A DNA stretch of 64,000 nucleotides, taken from assembly GCF_001456115.1 (NCBI RefSeq), contig NZ_CP013264.1, positions 3,490,501-3,554,500 of the forward strand, written 5' to 3'. Every line of letters starts with the position of its first letter. Within the stretch, counting starts at the first letter, position 1. The translations under genes were made by a program, and so were the position numbers. This stretch comes from Sphingobium baderi. GTDB taxonomy: Bacteria > Pseudomonadota > Alphaproteobacteria > Sphingomonadales > Sphingomonadaceae. The notes beneath the pieces were generated by a model. The model made no database searches. It was not told the DNA's origin and saw only the letters and a list, made by a program, of their open reading frames with translations. Positions 51,529 through 59,976 of this stretch are shown in pieces.

Positions 51529-52104
51529 TCAATCGCCCGCCGCTTCCCGCCTGCGCCGCACATCGTCCAGCAGCGCGCGCATCTTCGCGATGGCGTCCTC
51601 CGCTTCCGGGCCGTCGCGCATTTCCGCGGCGCGCAGCTTTTCCACCGTGCCCTGATGCGCGAGCAGCAACCGGATCGCCACCACATGCGGATGCCCGCGC
51701 TTCAGCTTCCGGCTCTTGAGCGCCCCCTCGCCATCCAGCGTCAGTTCCTCATCCTCCACGCCGAACAGCGACTGGCGCAGCAGCAACGTCTCCAGTTCCG
51801 CATAACCGACGTTCATCGCCTGGTTCCATTCCCGCGCAAAAGCCGGATCGCGACGCCGCTGATAATAGGCGCTCGACAGGTTCTTCTCCGCCGCGCGCGC
51901 CGCTTCGCTGACATTGCAGGTCGCGGCCAGCGTCTCCATGAACCGCTTGCGCCGCGCAGGCGTCCATCCGTCCTTACGCACCGCCTTCAATTGCGGCCCG
52001 CTTCCCGCCGCCCCCCGCTGCCCCCGCTGCGCGACCAGCGCCTCCGCCTTGTCCCCCGCCCGGCCGCCCAAAGGTGGCCGCGCCTTTTCCCGCTCTCCCG
52101 TCAT
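51529..52104 (-). CDS. GTA small terminase-like protein (g1 homologue)
   Basis: The 191-residue protein has a basic N-terminus, then AVRKDGWTPARRKRFMETLAATCNVSEAARAAEKNLSSAYYQRRRDPAFAREWNQAMNVGYAELETLLLRQSLFGVEDEE, a helix-turn-helix region of the phage terminase small type, and a helical C-terminus (AEDAIAKMRALLDDVRRRREAAG). RcGTA g1 is the small terminase. It is the first gene of the cluster, with the ATG at 52104 preceded by GGAGCG. Confidence 0.82.
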   Translation of the reverse strand: MTGEREKARPPLGGRAGDKAEALVAQRGQRGAAGSGPQLKAVRKDGWTPARRKRFMETLAATCNVSEAARAAEKNLSSAYYQRRRDPAFAREWNQAMNVGYAELETLLLRQSLFGVEDEELTLDGEGALKSRKLKRGHPHVVAIRLLLAHQGTVEKLRAAEMRDGPEAEDAIAKMRALLDDVRRRREAAGD

Positions 52105-52215
52105 CGCTCCGCCTTTCGCCGCGAACGCGCACAGCAAAAGGGCCGGCCCATCAGGACCAGCCCCTTGCATCACCGCGTCGGCGACTCACAATTTTCCAGT
52201 GTCGCCATCTCTGCC

Positions 52216-52248
52216 GGAACAGCGTGACGATGTCAAGAAAAATGTTCC
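52216..52248 (-). promoter_or_regulatory. Candidate promoter region of the GTA cluster
   Basis: On the minus strand a perfect -35-like TTGACA lies at 52236-52231, between the GST stop and the first GTA gene. The -10 at normal spacing is poor. A 6-bp inverted repeat GGAACA / TGTTCC (52216-52221 and 52243-52248) flanks it with 21 bases between, like an operator. A poor -10 would suit an activator-dependent GTA promoter, but this is inference. Confidence 0.35.
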
Positions 52249-52259
52249 ATATAGGTGAA

Positions 52260-52907
52260 TTATTTGGCCATCATCCGGTTAACCGCCTTCCCTTCTATCG
52301 CCAGCGCCTCGGTAAAGCTGGGCCGCGCGCGCACGGCCTGCAACCATGCCTTCAACCGGGGCCAATGCCCCTTTTCCAACCCGTCGCTGCAATAGCCGAT
52401 ATTGATGAAGGGGCAGGCGACGGCAATATCCGCCAGCGTGAACCGGTCCTCCACCAGAAACCCGCTATCCGGCAGGTTTCCTTCCACATAATCGTAAAGC
52501 TCCGGCATCCTGTCCGCCTCGGCCGCGTCCGCCGCCGCCGGATCGCTGGGCAGGCCCAGAAAGGGCGCGACCACGCGATTGAAGAAAATCTGCATGCCCA
52601 CCGGTTGCAGGATCGTGTCGGCGAACTCTTCATACCAGATGGTGCGCGCCCGCGCCTTCGCCTCTGTGGGAATCAGGTTCGGGTCGGGACGTATCGTATC
52701 CAGATAGGTTATGATCGCCGTGCTGTCGCTGATCAGGAAATCACCATCCTGAAAGCCCGGAATCTTGCCGAAAGGCGAAGCCTGCGCGAACATCTCATTG
52801 CCCTGCCCGAAACCGCCCGGCTGCACGTCCAGGGTCAGGCCCTTTTCAGCGGCAAATACGATAACCTTGCGAACGAAAGGCGAAGGCCGCGCGCCATAGA
52901 CGATCAT
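52260..52907 (-). CDS. Glutathione S-transferase family protein
   Basis: The 215-residue protein starts MIVYGARPSPFVRKVIVFAAEKGLTL, with a thioredoxin-like domain (SPFGKIPGFQDGDFLISDSTAIITYLD) and a helical domain with FTLADIAVACPFINIGY. The catalytic Ser/Cys position is Ser in RPSPFVR. GGAGG lies just before the ATG at 52907, which is preferred over the one at 52919. Same strand as the GTA cluster and immediately upstream of it. Confidence 0.9.
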   Translation of the reverse strand: MIVYGARPSPFVRKVIVFAAEKGLTLDVQPGGFGQGNEMFAQASPFGKIPGFQDGDFLISDSTAIITYLDTIRPDPNLIPTEAKARARTIWYEEFADTILQPVGMQIFFNRVVAPFLGLPSDPAAADAAEADRMPELYDYVEGNLPDSGFLVEDRFTLADIAVACPFINIGYCSDGLEKGHWPRLKAWLQAVRARPSFTEALAIEGKAVNRMMAK

Positions 52908-53246
52908 CTGTTCCTCCATTTCCCGTGAGTCGGGCAGCTGGCAAAGTGCCATTGCCGTTTCGCAATGCAACTCTTGATAGCCCATCCCGCGGGGAACGTT
53001 CCATGAGGCAACCGCAATGGCCGATTATCCCCCATGTCCGTTCGTTCTGGATGGCCCCTGAGCCTGCCGAATTGTGTCCGGGGGACGATCCGACCTGCTC
53101 AACATATCGAAGGACATGGCGCGCGCTGGCCCCTTCGATACGGGTCTTCGGCTTCGCTCAGCCCCGACTCAGGGCGAACGGAAGTCGGGAGAACGCAAGT
53201 CCGCTCTCCACTCATAACCACCTTCGGCCCACAGCCTCAACAGCCC
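52908..53246. other. Intergenic region with a REP-like element
   Basis: About 340 bases between GST and the TonB-like gene. It holds the repeat at 53131-53181 and no supportable gene. Confidence 0.55.
53131..53181 (+). repeat. Dispersed REP-like element, diverged copy 3
   Basis: CCCTTCGATACGGG, CTTCGCTCAGCCCCGACTCAGG and GCGAACGG follow the order of the copies at 33029 and 49479 but with many differences. Confidence 0.5.
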
Positions 53247-54026
53247 CTACCGCCCCGCCCCTGGGCCACCGCCCACTACCGTGCGCGTATAATCGATGCG
53301 GATGCGAACCCAGCTTCCCACCATCACCTTGCCGTTGACGCGGGGCGGCAGCACCTGGAACTGCCACGCCGCCTGCCGCACCGCCCGCGCAAAGCCCGAT
53401 CCCAGCGGCGATTCGCCCAGCGCCTGACAATTTTCGACGCGATAATGGTCGACCGTCTTGCACGCGACCTCGCCCCATCCATTGCCCGGCGCATTGGCCG
53501 GCAGATAAGGGGAAAGTTCCGCATCGCGCGGCCTGCGATACCATTCCGCCGCGAACAGTTGCACGCCGCCCGGCCCTTCGCCCGGCCCGGCCACCTGCGC
53601 GCTGTCCCCCTGCGCCGCGCCCTGGCCCTGCCCTTTTTTCGGCATCTTCCCGATGTCGGCGGACGCCATCTGGCTGCTGTCCAGAACGATGAAGGGGAGA
53701 GGCAAGGGCGGCTTCTCCGGCGGTTTTTCCACCGGGCGCGGCGGCTGGATCGCGGTATCCGCCTGCTTTTGCGGTGTCTTTTCCTTGGGCGCGTCGTCGC
53801 TTTTCTGCGCCTGCGCCTTTTCCTCCGCCGCCTGGGGTCCGGGCGCCAGTTCAAATGTCACCGGATGGCGCGGATCGACCGGCGGAGGCTGCATCCCCGG
53901 CGTCAGCGTCAACAGCGCCAGCAACAGCAGCGCGTTCAGTCCCAGCGCAAAGGCCAGCCCGCCAGCGCGCTCCCTGAAATCGGGCCGGGCCTTGGTGTCA
54001 GACCGGGAAGAGGAAGAAAAATTCAC
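53247..54026 (-). CDS. TonB-like energy-transducer-type protein
   Basis: The 259-residue protein has a short cytoplasmic start, one membrane helix (about 22-42, GGLAFALGLNALLLLALLTL), then a periplasmic Pro/Lys/Glu-rich stretch (PPRPVEKPPEKPPLPLP), and a C-terminal domain with ARAVRQAAWQFQVLPPRVNGKVMVGSWVRIRIDYT. That matches the shape of TonB, but no neighbouring exbB/exbD is seen and the C-terminal part is divergent. It could be a paralogue for envelope stress or a structural TonB-like protein. Confidence 0.6.
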   Translation of the reverse strand: MNFSSSSRSDTKARPDFRERAGGLAFALGLNALLLLALLTLTPGMQPPPVDPRHPVTFELAPGPQAAEEKAQAQKSDDAPKEKTPQKQADTAIQPPRPVEKPPEKPPLPLPFIVLDSSQMASADIGKMPKKGQGQGAAQGDSAQVAGPGEGPGGVQLFAAEWYRRPRDAELSPYLPANAPGNGWGEVACKTVDHYRVENCQALGESPLGSGFARAVRQAAWQFQVLPPRVNGKVMVGSWVRIRIDYTRTVVGGGPGAGR

Positions 54027-54096
54027 ACGAAAATCGCCTGCTCAGGCCGTATCGGCGCTCTGGCACAGACGATATGGGACGGTCAACGCCGTCGCG

Positions 54097-54342
54097 TCAG
54101 CACACATCCTCTTCGCGCACGACCGGGCGGCTTTCGCGCGTGGCGCGCATCCGGCTGGCCTTGTCGTCGGGGTCGGATGTCAGCACCACATAATCGTCAT
54201 GCACTTCCAACAGCACGCCGGCAAAGGGCATCCCCTCCAGGCTGCCTGTCACGCGATAGCTGACCTCATCCCCGACCTTGAAGGTCGCGGGGTCCGTGTT
54301 GAAAGTGAAGGGGCAGCTGCCGTCTCCCATGCCTTGCATCAT
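54097..54342 (-). CDS. Small protein of unknown function
   Basis: The 81-residue protein begins MMQGMGDGSCPFTFNTDPATFKVGDEVSYRVTGSLEGMPFAGVLLEVHDDYVVLTSDPDD. The beta-rich pattern resembles a small SH3-like barrel such as those that bind RNA or other proteins, with one or two cysteines. AAGGAG lies just before the ATG pair at 54342/54339. No family recognised. Confidence 0.65.
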   Translation of the reverse strand: MMQGMGDGSCPFTFNTDPATFKVGDEVSYRVTGSLEGMPFAGVLLEVHDDYVVLTSDPDDKASRMRATRESRPVVREEDVC

Positions 54343-54729
54343 TCGTCTCCTTGGAACCCTTAGCTAGGTGATCGCCTCCCCACTGCCAAGATCATCCCCG
54401 TCCCCGCCGGGAATTTTTTAGCGGCCATGGCTCACAAACCCGCGATGGCCGGTTCCGGTCAGGCGGGATGCTCCTTTTCCCTTCCCCCTTGGGAAGAAGG
54501 ATAGGAAGCCTTGCCAGCTTGCTGACCAGGCGCAGTTGAATGAGGGGGGAAGGAAGGCGAAGCTGCGCGCTATCCTGCGAGCGCATATCCCCTCCCCACG
54601 CGAGAGAAGCTGCGGAGATCTGGCATCCTGAACGGGCCGGCTGAACCGGCCGAAATCTGCCTCGCGACAGATGGACAAGGGGTCTGCACGCCTCTTTACA
54701 ACCTCATTTCCCGCCGTCAGGACTCCCCC
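54343..54729. other. Intergenic region with dispersed repeat
   Basis: About 390 bases between divergent genes. It holds the repeat-family-B copy at 54473-54553. The rest has no gene-like signal. Confidence 0.55.
54473..54553 (+). repeat. Dispersed repeat family B, copy 3
   Basis: CCTTTTCCCTTCCCCCTTGGG, AAGAAGGATAGG, CTTGCCAGCTTGC and AGGCGCAGTTGAATGAGGGG match copies at 47233 and 49691 in order and orientation, with length differences in the hairpin part. Confidence 0.65.
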
Positions 54730-55254
54730 ATGCGTATCCGCGCCGCCACGATCGCCGACCTGCCCGCGCTGCATCCCGTGATAGAGCGCGCCTACAGGGG
54801 CGACGTGGCGCGCATGGGCTGGACCTGGGAATCCGACCTGCTCAGCGGTGCGCGCACCGATCTTGCGGCCCTGACCGTCATCGTCGAAGATCCCGCCCAG
54901 CGTCTGCTGATCGCGCTCGACGATGACGCGGCCTCGCCCATCGGCTGCGTCAACATCACCGACCGGGGCGGCGGTCTTTCCTATCTCGGCCTGCTCTGCA
55001 TCGACCCACGGCTTCAGGCCGGGGGCCTTGGCCGTCAGCTCATCGCCGCGGCGGAGAATCACGCCGTCCATCTCTTCGGCGCGACGGCCATGGAAATGAC
55101 CGTGATCGACAGCCGTCATGAACTGATCTCCTGGTATGAAAGGCGCGGTTATCGGCTGACCGGCGAAAAACGGCCATTTCCTATTCCGCTCGATCCGCCT
55201 TATCGGATGGTCGTGCTGGCGAAAGCACTGGCGGCCCGCCGCAATCTCGGCTAA
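54730..55254 (+). CDS. GNAT family N-acetyltransferase
   Basis: The 174-residue protein starts MRIRAATIADLPALHPVIERAY and has the acetyl-CoA loop in LLCIDPRLQAGGLGRQLIAAAENHA and the C-terminal YERRGYRLTGEKRPFPIP. It is an acetyltransferase of unknown substrate. It leads a short forward run with yqaA-like, lnt and metK genes. Confidence 0.9.
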   Translation: MRIRAATIADLPALHPVIERAYRGDVARMGWTWESDLLSGARTDLAALTVIVEDPAQRLLIALDDDAASPIGCVNITDRGGGLSYLGLLCIDPRLQAGGLGRQLIAAAENHAVHLFGATAMEMTVIDSRHELISWYERRGYRLTGEKRPFPIPLDPPYRMVVLAKALAARRNLG

Positions 55255-55264
55255 TTCGCCCGCG

Positions 55265-55900
55265 ATGCTTACCCGGCTCTATCAATGGACGCTCGCCAAA
55301 GCGGCCCACGCCCATGCCGAACGCTGGCTCTTCGCCATTTCATTCATGGAATCCAGCTTTTTCCCGATCCCCCCGCATCCGCTGCTCGGCCTCATGTGCC
55401 TCGCCCGGCCGGAACGCGCGATCCGCTTCGGCCTCATCTGCACCCTGGCCTCGGTGCTGGGCGGCCTGTTCGGCTACGCCATCGGCCACTTCGTCTACGA
55501 AACGGTCGGCCACCAGATCCTCGCCGCTCTGGGCCTCACCGCCAAATTCCCGGTCGCCGCCTGCTACCTGCGCGAATATGGCGCAGAGATCATCCTCATA
55601 AAGGGCGCGACGCCCATCCCTTTCAAACTCATCACCATCACCGCGGGATTCGTCGGACTACCGCTTTTCACCTTCCTCTGGGCCAGCGTCATCAGCCGCG
55701 CTTTCCAGTTCATGCTGGTGGGTTTCCTCTTCTGGAAGTTCGGCCGCCCCATAAAGGCGTTCATCGAGAAATATCTGGCTCTCCTTTCCGGCCTGTTCCT
55801 GGTGCTGGTGGTCGGCGGTTTCATCGCCGCCTCGATGTTGACCGGCGGCGGTGAAAAGAACGACAAGTGCAGCAACGCCACGCTGGCAACCGCTCGCTAA
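55265..55900 (+). CDS. YqaA/DedA-related (VTT) membrane protein
   Basis: The 211-residue protein has several membrane helices and the VTT-type re-entrant motif ESSFFPIPPHPLLGLMCLARPERAIRFGLICTLASVLGGLFGYAIGHF, plus IILIKGATPIPFKLITITAGFVGLPLFTFLWASVISRAFQFMLVGFLFWKFG. Relatives move phospholipids such as undecaprenyl phosphate or phosphatidylethanolamine across the membrane. Which lipid this protein handles is unknown. It starts 10 bases after the GNAT gene. Confidence 0.85.
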   Translation: MLTRLYQWTLAKAAHAHAERWLFAISFMESSFFPIPPHPLLGLMCLARPERAIRFGLICTLASVLGGLFGYAIGHFVYETVGHQILAALGLTAKFPVAACYLREYGAEIILIKGATPIPFKLITITAGFVGLPLFTFLWASVISRAFQFMLVGFLFWKFGRPIKAFIEKYLALLSGLFLVLVVGGFIAASMLTGGGEKNDKCSNATLATAR

Positions 55901-55908
55901 TCTGCCCC

Positions 55909-57465
55909 ATGCCATCCCTTCTCGAACGCCGTCCCAAATTGATCGCGCTGATCGCCGGCTTTCTGTCCGCGACGGGATTTGAGCCGCTGAAGCTCTGGCC
56001 CGTCACGCTCGCCTGCTTCGCCCTGCTGATCCTGCTCATCGAAAGCGCGCTGGACCGCAAATCCGCCTTCACGCGCGGATGGCTGTTCGGCGTCGGTCAT
56101 TTCACGCTGGGCCTCAACTGGATCGCCCACGCCTTTACCTATCAGGACGCGATGCCGCACTGGTTCGGCTATGGCGCGGTAGTCCTGCTTTCGCTCTATC
56201 TGGCCGTCTATCCCGCCCTCGCGACCCTCAGCGCGTGGTGGCTGACCCGCCGCCTCCCGCTGCGGACCAACACGCAGCTTCCCTTCCTCCTCTTTTTCGC
56301 CGCCTGCTGGATCGCGAGCGAATATCTGCGCGCGGTCGTCTTCACCGGTTTCGCATGGAGCCCGCTGGGCGTGATCTGGTTGCCGACGGGCATCGCCATC
56401 GCCTCTACCATCATCGGCACATATGGCCTCGGCGCACTTGCCATTCTGGCATCGGGCGCACTGGTCCTTGCTTTACGCCGCCGCATAGGGCCAGCCGCCG
56501 CCATTACGATCCCGCTCCTGGCCCTCGCGCTCTGGGGGCAGTTCGCGCAGGCTCCCCCCACGCCTGCGGGCGCACCGCGCATCCGCGTGGTCCAGCCCAA
56601 TATCGGGCAGGATGAGAAATATTCCGCCGAATTGGAGCAGGCGCATTTCCGCACCCTCGCCGCACTGTCCGGTACCCCGCGCCCGGCTCCGCGCCTGATC
56701 TTCTGGCCTGAAGCCGCCATTCCAGCCTATCTCGACATGGAACCGGCATGGCGCGACCGCCTGGCTGCCCTGCTCGGTCCCGGCGACCTGCTGCTTACAG
56801 GTGCAAACAAGGTCTATTACAAACCGGTCGACAAAGGTGGCTACAGTGAAAATGTACTGGCGGGCGCGAACAACAGCGTCTGGATCGTCACCCCCGATGC
56901 GCGGCTGCCTGCCCGTTATGACAAAGCGCATCTTGTACCCTATGGTGAATATCTGCCAATGCGTTCGATCCTTCAACCCCTTGGCCTGTCGCGCCTGGTG
57001 CCCGGAGACGCCGACTTCTGGCCCGGTCCCGGTCCGCAAAGCCTGAACCTGCCTGCCGCTCTGGGTCGACCGGAAATGAAGATGGGCGTTCAAATCTGTT
57101 ACGAGATCATCTTCTCCGGACAAGTCGTCGACAAAGCCAACCGCCCCGCCTTCCTCTTCAACCCGTCGAACGATGCGTGGTTCGGCAGTTGGGGCCCCGT
57201 CCAGCATCTGGCGCAAGCCCGCCTGCGCGCGATGGAAGAAGGAATGCCGATCATCCGCTCCACCCCCACCGGCATTTCCGCGATCATCGATGCAAAAGGC
57301 CATGTGCTGCGCGCCTTGGGCCCGCACCATGCCGGCTTCCTCGACAGCACCCTGCCTTCCTCTCTGCCGCCGACAATTTTTGCGCGTCTCGGCAATGGGG
57401 CGCCGACGCTGTTCATGCTGTTGCTCATCGGCCTGGCCATTGCCATGCGGAGAGGCAAAAGCTAA
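55909..57465 (+). CDS. lnt: Apolipoprotein N-acyltransferase
   Basis: The 518-residue protein has about seven membrane helices and a nitrilase-type domain (about 200-490). The catalytic triad can be seen: Glu268 in WPEAAIP, Lys339 in DKAHLVPYGE, Cys397 in QICYEIIF. It adds the third acyl chain to lipoproteins in the inner membrane. It starts 8 bases after the YqaA-like gene, so the two are likely co-transcribed. Confidence 0.96.
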   Translation: MPSLLERRPKLIALIAGFLSATGFEPLKLWPVTLACFALLILLIESALDRKSAFTRGWLFGVGHFTLGLNWIAHAFTYQDAMPHWFGYGAVVLLSLYLAVYPALATLSAWWLTRRLPLRTNTQLPFLLFFAACWIASEYLRAVVFTGFAWSPLGVIWLPTGIAIASTIIGTYGLGALAILASGALVLALRRRIGPAAAITIPLLALALWGQFAQAPPTPAGAPRIRVVQPNIGQDEKYSAELEQAHFRTLAALSGTPRPAPRLIFWPEAAIPAYLDMEPAWRDRLAALLGPGDLLLTGANKVYYKPVDKGGYSENVLAGANNSVWIVTPDARLPARYDKAHLVPYGEYLPMRSILQPLGLSRLVPGDADFWPGPGPQSLNLPAALGRPEMKMGVQICYEIIFSGQVVDKANRPAFLFNPSNDAWFGSWGPVQHLAQARLRAMEEGMPIIRSTPTGISAIIDAKGHVLRALGPHHAGFLDSTLPSSLPPTIFARLGNGAPTLFMLLLIGLAIAMRRGKS

Positions 57466-57522
57466 AGGGCGTATAAACATTTCTTTATATCACTTCTCCG
57501 CAAAGCATCTTACGGGAGTCCC
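57466..57522 (+). promoter_or_regulatory. Short metK leader with ribosome-binding site in a hairpin
   Basis: Between the lnt stop and metK, CTCCG can pair with CGGGAG, with one bulged base, so that the metK ribosome-binding site (GGGAG) is hidden. This looks like a possible translational switch. It does not match the SAM-II or SAM/SAH riboswitch consensus as far as can be judged by eye. Confidence 0.3.
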
Positions 57523-58731
57523 ATGCGTAGCAATTATCTCTTCACCTCGGAGTCCGTGTCCGAAGGTCATCCCGACAAGGTCGCGGATCAGATTTCCGAC
57601 GCCATCGTCGACCTGTTCCTTTCCAAGGACCCCGAAGCCCGCATCGCCTGCGAGACGCTGACCACGACACAGCTTGTCGTTCTGGCGGGCGAGATACGCT
57701 GCAAGGGCGTTTATGAAAACGGCCAGTGGGCTCCCGGCGCGCAGGAAGAAATCGAAAAGGCCGTGCGCGACACGGTGAAGCGCATCGGTTACGAACAGGA
57801 TGGCTTCCATTGGGAAAAGCTGCGCTTCGAGAATAATCTGCACGCCCAGTCCGCGCATATCGCGCAGGGTGTCGACGCGTCCGGCAATAAGGATGAAGGC
57901 GCTGGCGACCAGGGCATCATGTTCGGCTTCGCCTGCGACGAAACGCCTGACCTCATGCCCGCCACGCTGGACTACAGCCATAAGATTCTCGCGAAGATGG
58001 CTGCTGACCGCCACTCCGGCGCCGCCCCTTTCCTCGAACCGGACGCCAAGAGCCAGGTGACACTCCGCTTCGAAAACGGCAAGCCAGCCGCCGCCACCGC
58101 CATCGTCGTATCGACCCAGCATGCGCCGGGCTACGATCAGGGTGAAAAGGAAGCGGAACTGAAAAATTACGTGAAGGGCATCGTGGCGGAAATCCTGCCC
58201 GCACATCTGCTCTCCAACGAAACCGTCTATCATATCAATCCGACCGGCAGCTTCGAAATTGGCGGGCCGGACGGCGACGCAGGCCTGACGGGCCGCAAGA
58301 TCATTGTCGACACCTATGGCGGTGCTTCACCCCATGGCGGCGGCGCATTCAGCGGCAAGGACCCGACCAAAGTCGACCGCTCGGCCGCCTATATCACCCG
58401 TTACCTTGCGAAAAACATCGTCGCTGCGGGCCTCGCGCGGCGCTGCACGATCCAGCTTGCCTATGCCATCGGCGTGTCGGAACCGCTGTCGCTCTATGTC
58501 GACACACATGGCACCGGCACGGTGGACGATGCGAAGATTGAAGACGCGATCAGGTCGATCAAAGAGTTGGGCGGCCTCACGCCGCGCGGCATCCGCACGC
58601 ATCTGAGCCTCAACAAGCCGATATACCGCCCGACGGCCGCTTACGGTCATTTCGGCCGCAAGCCGGAAGGCGATTTCTTCCCTTGGGAACGCACCGACCT
58701 AGTGGAAAAGCTGAAGGCAGCCATAGCCTGA
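57523..58731 (+). CDS. metK: S-adenosylmethionine synthetase
   Basis: The 402-residue enzyme has the SAM synthetase blocks [88 protein letters not shown] and [21 protein letters not shown]. It makes SAM from methionine and ATP in the cytoplasm. The only oddity is its short leader (see 57466). Confidence 0.98.
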   Translation: MRSNYLFTSESVSEGHPDKVADQISDAIVDLFLSKDPEARIACETLTTTQLVVLAGEIRCKGVYENGQWAPGAQEEIEKAVRDTVKRIGYEQDGFHWEKLRFENNLHAQSAHIAQGVDASGNKDEGAGDQGIMFGFACDETPDLMPATLDYSHKILAKMAADRHSGAAPFLEPDAKSQVTLRFENGKPAAATAIVVSTQHAPGYDQGEKEAELKNYVKGIVAEILPAHLLSNETVYHINPTGSFEIGGPDGDAGLTGRKIIVDTYGGASPHGGGAFSGKDPTKVDRSAAYITRYLAKNIVAAGLARRCTIQLAYAIGVSEPLSLYVDTHGTGTVDDAKIEDAIRSIKELGGLTPRGIRTHLSLNKPIYRPTAAYGHFGRKPEGDFFPWERTDLVEKLKAAIA

Positions 58732-58749
58732 CGCCATAGAAAGGGACTA

Positions 58750-58780
58750 GGGGGGAGAGGCTCCATCTCTCCCTTCCCTT
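58750..58780 (+). terminator. Terminator-like hairpin after metK
   Basis: GGGAGAG pairs with CTCTCCC around GCTCCAT and is followed by TTCCCTT. The T-run is broken, so it is a weaker intrinsic terminator. Confidence 0.55.
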
Positions 58781-59280
58781 AGAACCACAGGCCGGCGATC
58801 AGTGATTAGAGAAACAATGCGGCCTAAACGGTGATGATCGATTGGAATCCGTCACCCGAAACCAGCTTCTTTTGCTAAGGCAATAACAGCCGGACTTTGA
58901 TGACCCATGGTGTCGGCATCACCAGTATCCTGCCGTAAAATGACCAAAAGTTCATTAGCCTCCTTCACTCGGCAGCGCCATAAGCGAGGCGTCGGGTCCG
59001 CACCCCTGTCGGACCCGGCACCCTAACTCCGGCGGCATGACTGTCACGAATATCCGCCGTCGTTGCCTAAGGCCCTATCGGGCTATCGATCACGCTCCTC
59101 CAGCGGTTCGCAGCTCATGGGGACGGATTGTAAATCGCTGTCCCGTCTCCCAGGAGCAGCCATTTCATAAACCTTGCCTCCCGCCTCCTCCCGTCGGGTT
59201 TCCACTCCACCCGATGGCGGGAGGCAAGGATTGTCATTCTCCCGCTTGCTCCCACTCGTCCGGCCCGCTATCGGCCCGCC
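58781..59280. other. Intergenic region between metK and trmB
   Basis: About 500 bases without a supportable gene. It includes a CGGGTCCG/CGGACCCG hairpin at about 58996-59020, a GGACGGATTGTAAATCGC fragment near 59121 that looks like a tRNA anticodon arm but belongs to no cloverleaf, and the long inverted repeat at 59172-59229. Confidence 0.55.
59172..59229. repeat. 14-bp perfect inverted repeat before trmB
   Basis: CCTTGCCTCCCGCC and GGCGGGAGGCAAGG form a 14-bp stem, and an inner CGGGT/ACCCG pair extends it. It lies about 50 bases before the trmB ATG. It may be an RNA hairpin or a terminator-like element; the T run is missing. Confidence 0.65.
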
Positions 59281-59976
59281 ATGACCGCGCACAAATCTGG
59301 CGACCCAACGACCCTCAACCGCCTTTACGGACGACAGTCCGGCCACAAGCTGCGCGCGGGCCAGCAGGAATTGGTGGATCGCCTGCTCCCCGCCCTATCC
59401 ATCCCCGAAAAAGGCGAAATCACAGCGGAAGGCCTGTTCGGCCATGACCGCCCGCTCCACCTGGAAATCGGATTTGGCGCAGGCGAGCATTTGGCCTATC
59501 GCGCCGACATGCTGCCCGATCACGGCTTCATCGGCTGCGAGCCTTTCCTGAATGGGGTGGTGGGTGCGTTGGGTCATATCCGCGACAGGGGCCTGCCCAA
59601 TGTTCGCCTCCACATGGGCGATGCGTTGTCTGTGCTGAATCGTATTCCCGATGGCGCGCTCAGCTTCGTTTATCTGCTGCATCCCGATCCCTGGCCCAAA
59701 GCGCGCCATGCCAAACGGCGCATGATGAACAAAGGACCGGTCGAACTGATCGCGCAGAAACTACGTCCCGGCGGCGAATTTCGTTTCGGTACGGACCATC
59801 CGGTCTATCTACGCTGGGCGCTGATGGTGATGAACGGCCATCCTGCCTTCGAATGGCTGGCGAAGGAACCGAACGATTTTCTGGTCCGTCCCGGCGGATG
59901 GCCTGAAACCCGTTACGAGGCGAAGGCCAGACGTCAGGGCCATGAAGTGTGGTACTTCCGCTATCGTCGCAGCTGA
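59281..59976 (+). CDS. trmB: tRNA (guanine-N7-)-methyltransferase TrmB
   Basis: The 231-residue protein has the SAM-binding EIGFGAGEHLAYRADMLPDHGFIGCEPFLNG and the characteristic VYLLHPDPWPKARHAKRRMMNKGPVE, then GGEFRFGTDHPVYLRW and the ending TRYEAKARRQGHEVWYFRYRR. It methylates G46 of tRNAs. The ATG at 59281 opens directly; a repeat lies upstream. Confidence 0.95.
   Translation: MTAHKSGDPTTLNRLYGRQSGHKLRAGQQELVDRLLPALSIPEKGEITAEGLFGHDRPLHLEIGFGAGEHLAYRADMLPDHGFIGCEPFLNGVVGALGHIRDRGLPNVRLHMGDALSVLNRIPDGALSFVYLLHPDPWPKARHAKRRMMNKGPVELIAQKLRPGGEFRFGTDHPVYLRWALMVMNGHPAFEWLAKEPNDFLVRPGGWPETRYEAKARRQGHEVWYFRYRRS

Noticed and set aside
34436..52104. Active prophage instead of a GTA
   Set aside because: No integrase, repressor, replication gene, holin or att-like repeat was seen, and the order is that of RcGTA; still, only a phylogeny can settle it.
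52216..52248. LexA box in the GTA upstream region
   Set aside because: The alphaproteobacterial GTTC-N7-GTTC direct repeat is not present; only an inverted GGAACA pair is seen.
57466..57522. Known SAM-II or SAM/SAH riboswitch before metK
   Set aside because: The leader lacks the conserved core bases of those classes as far as can be judged by eye.
59121..59140. GGACGGATTGTAAATCGC, like a tRNA anticodon arm
   Set aside because: No acceptor stem, D arm or T arm can be built around it in either direction.
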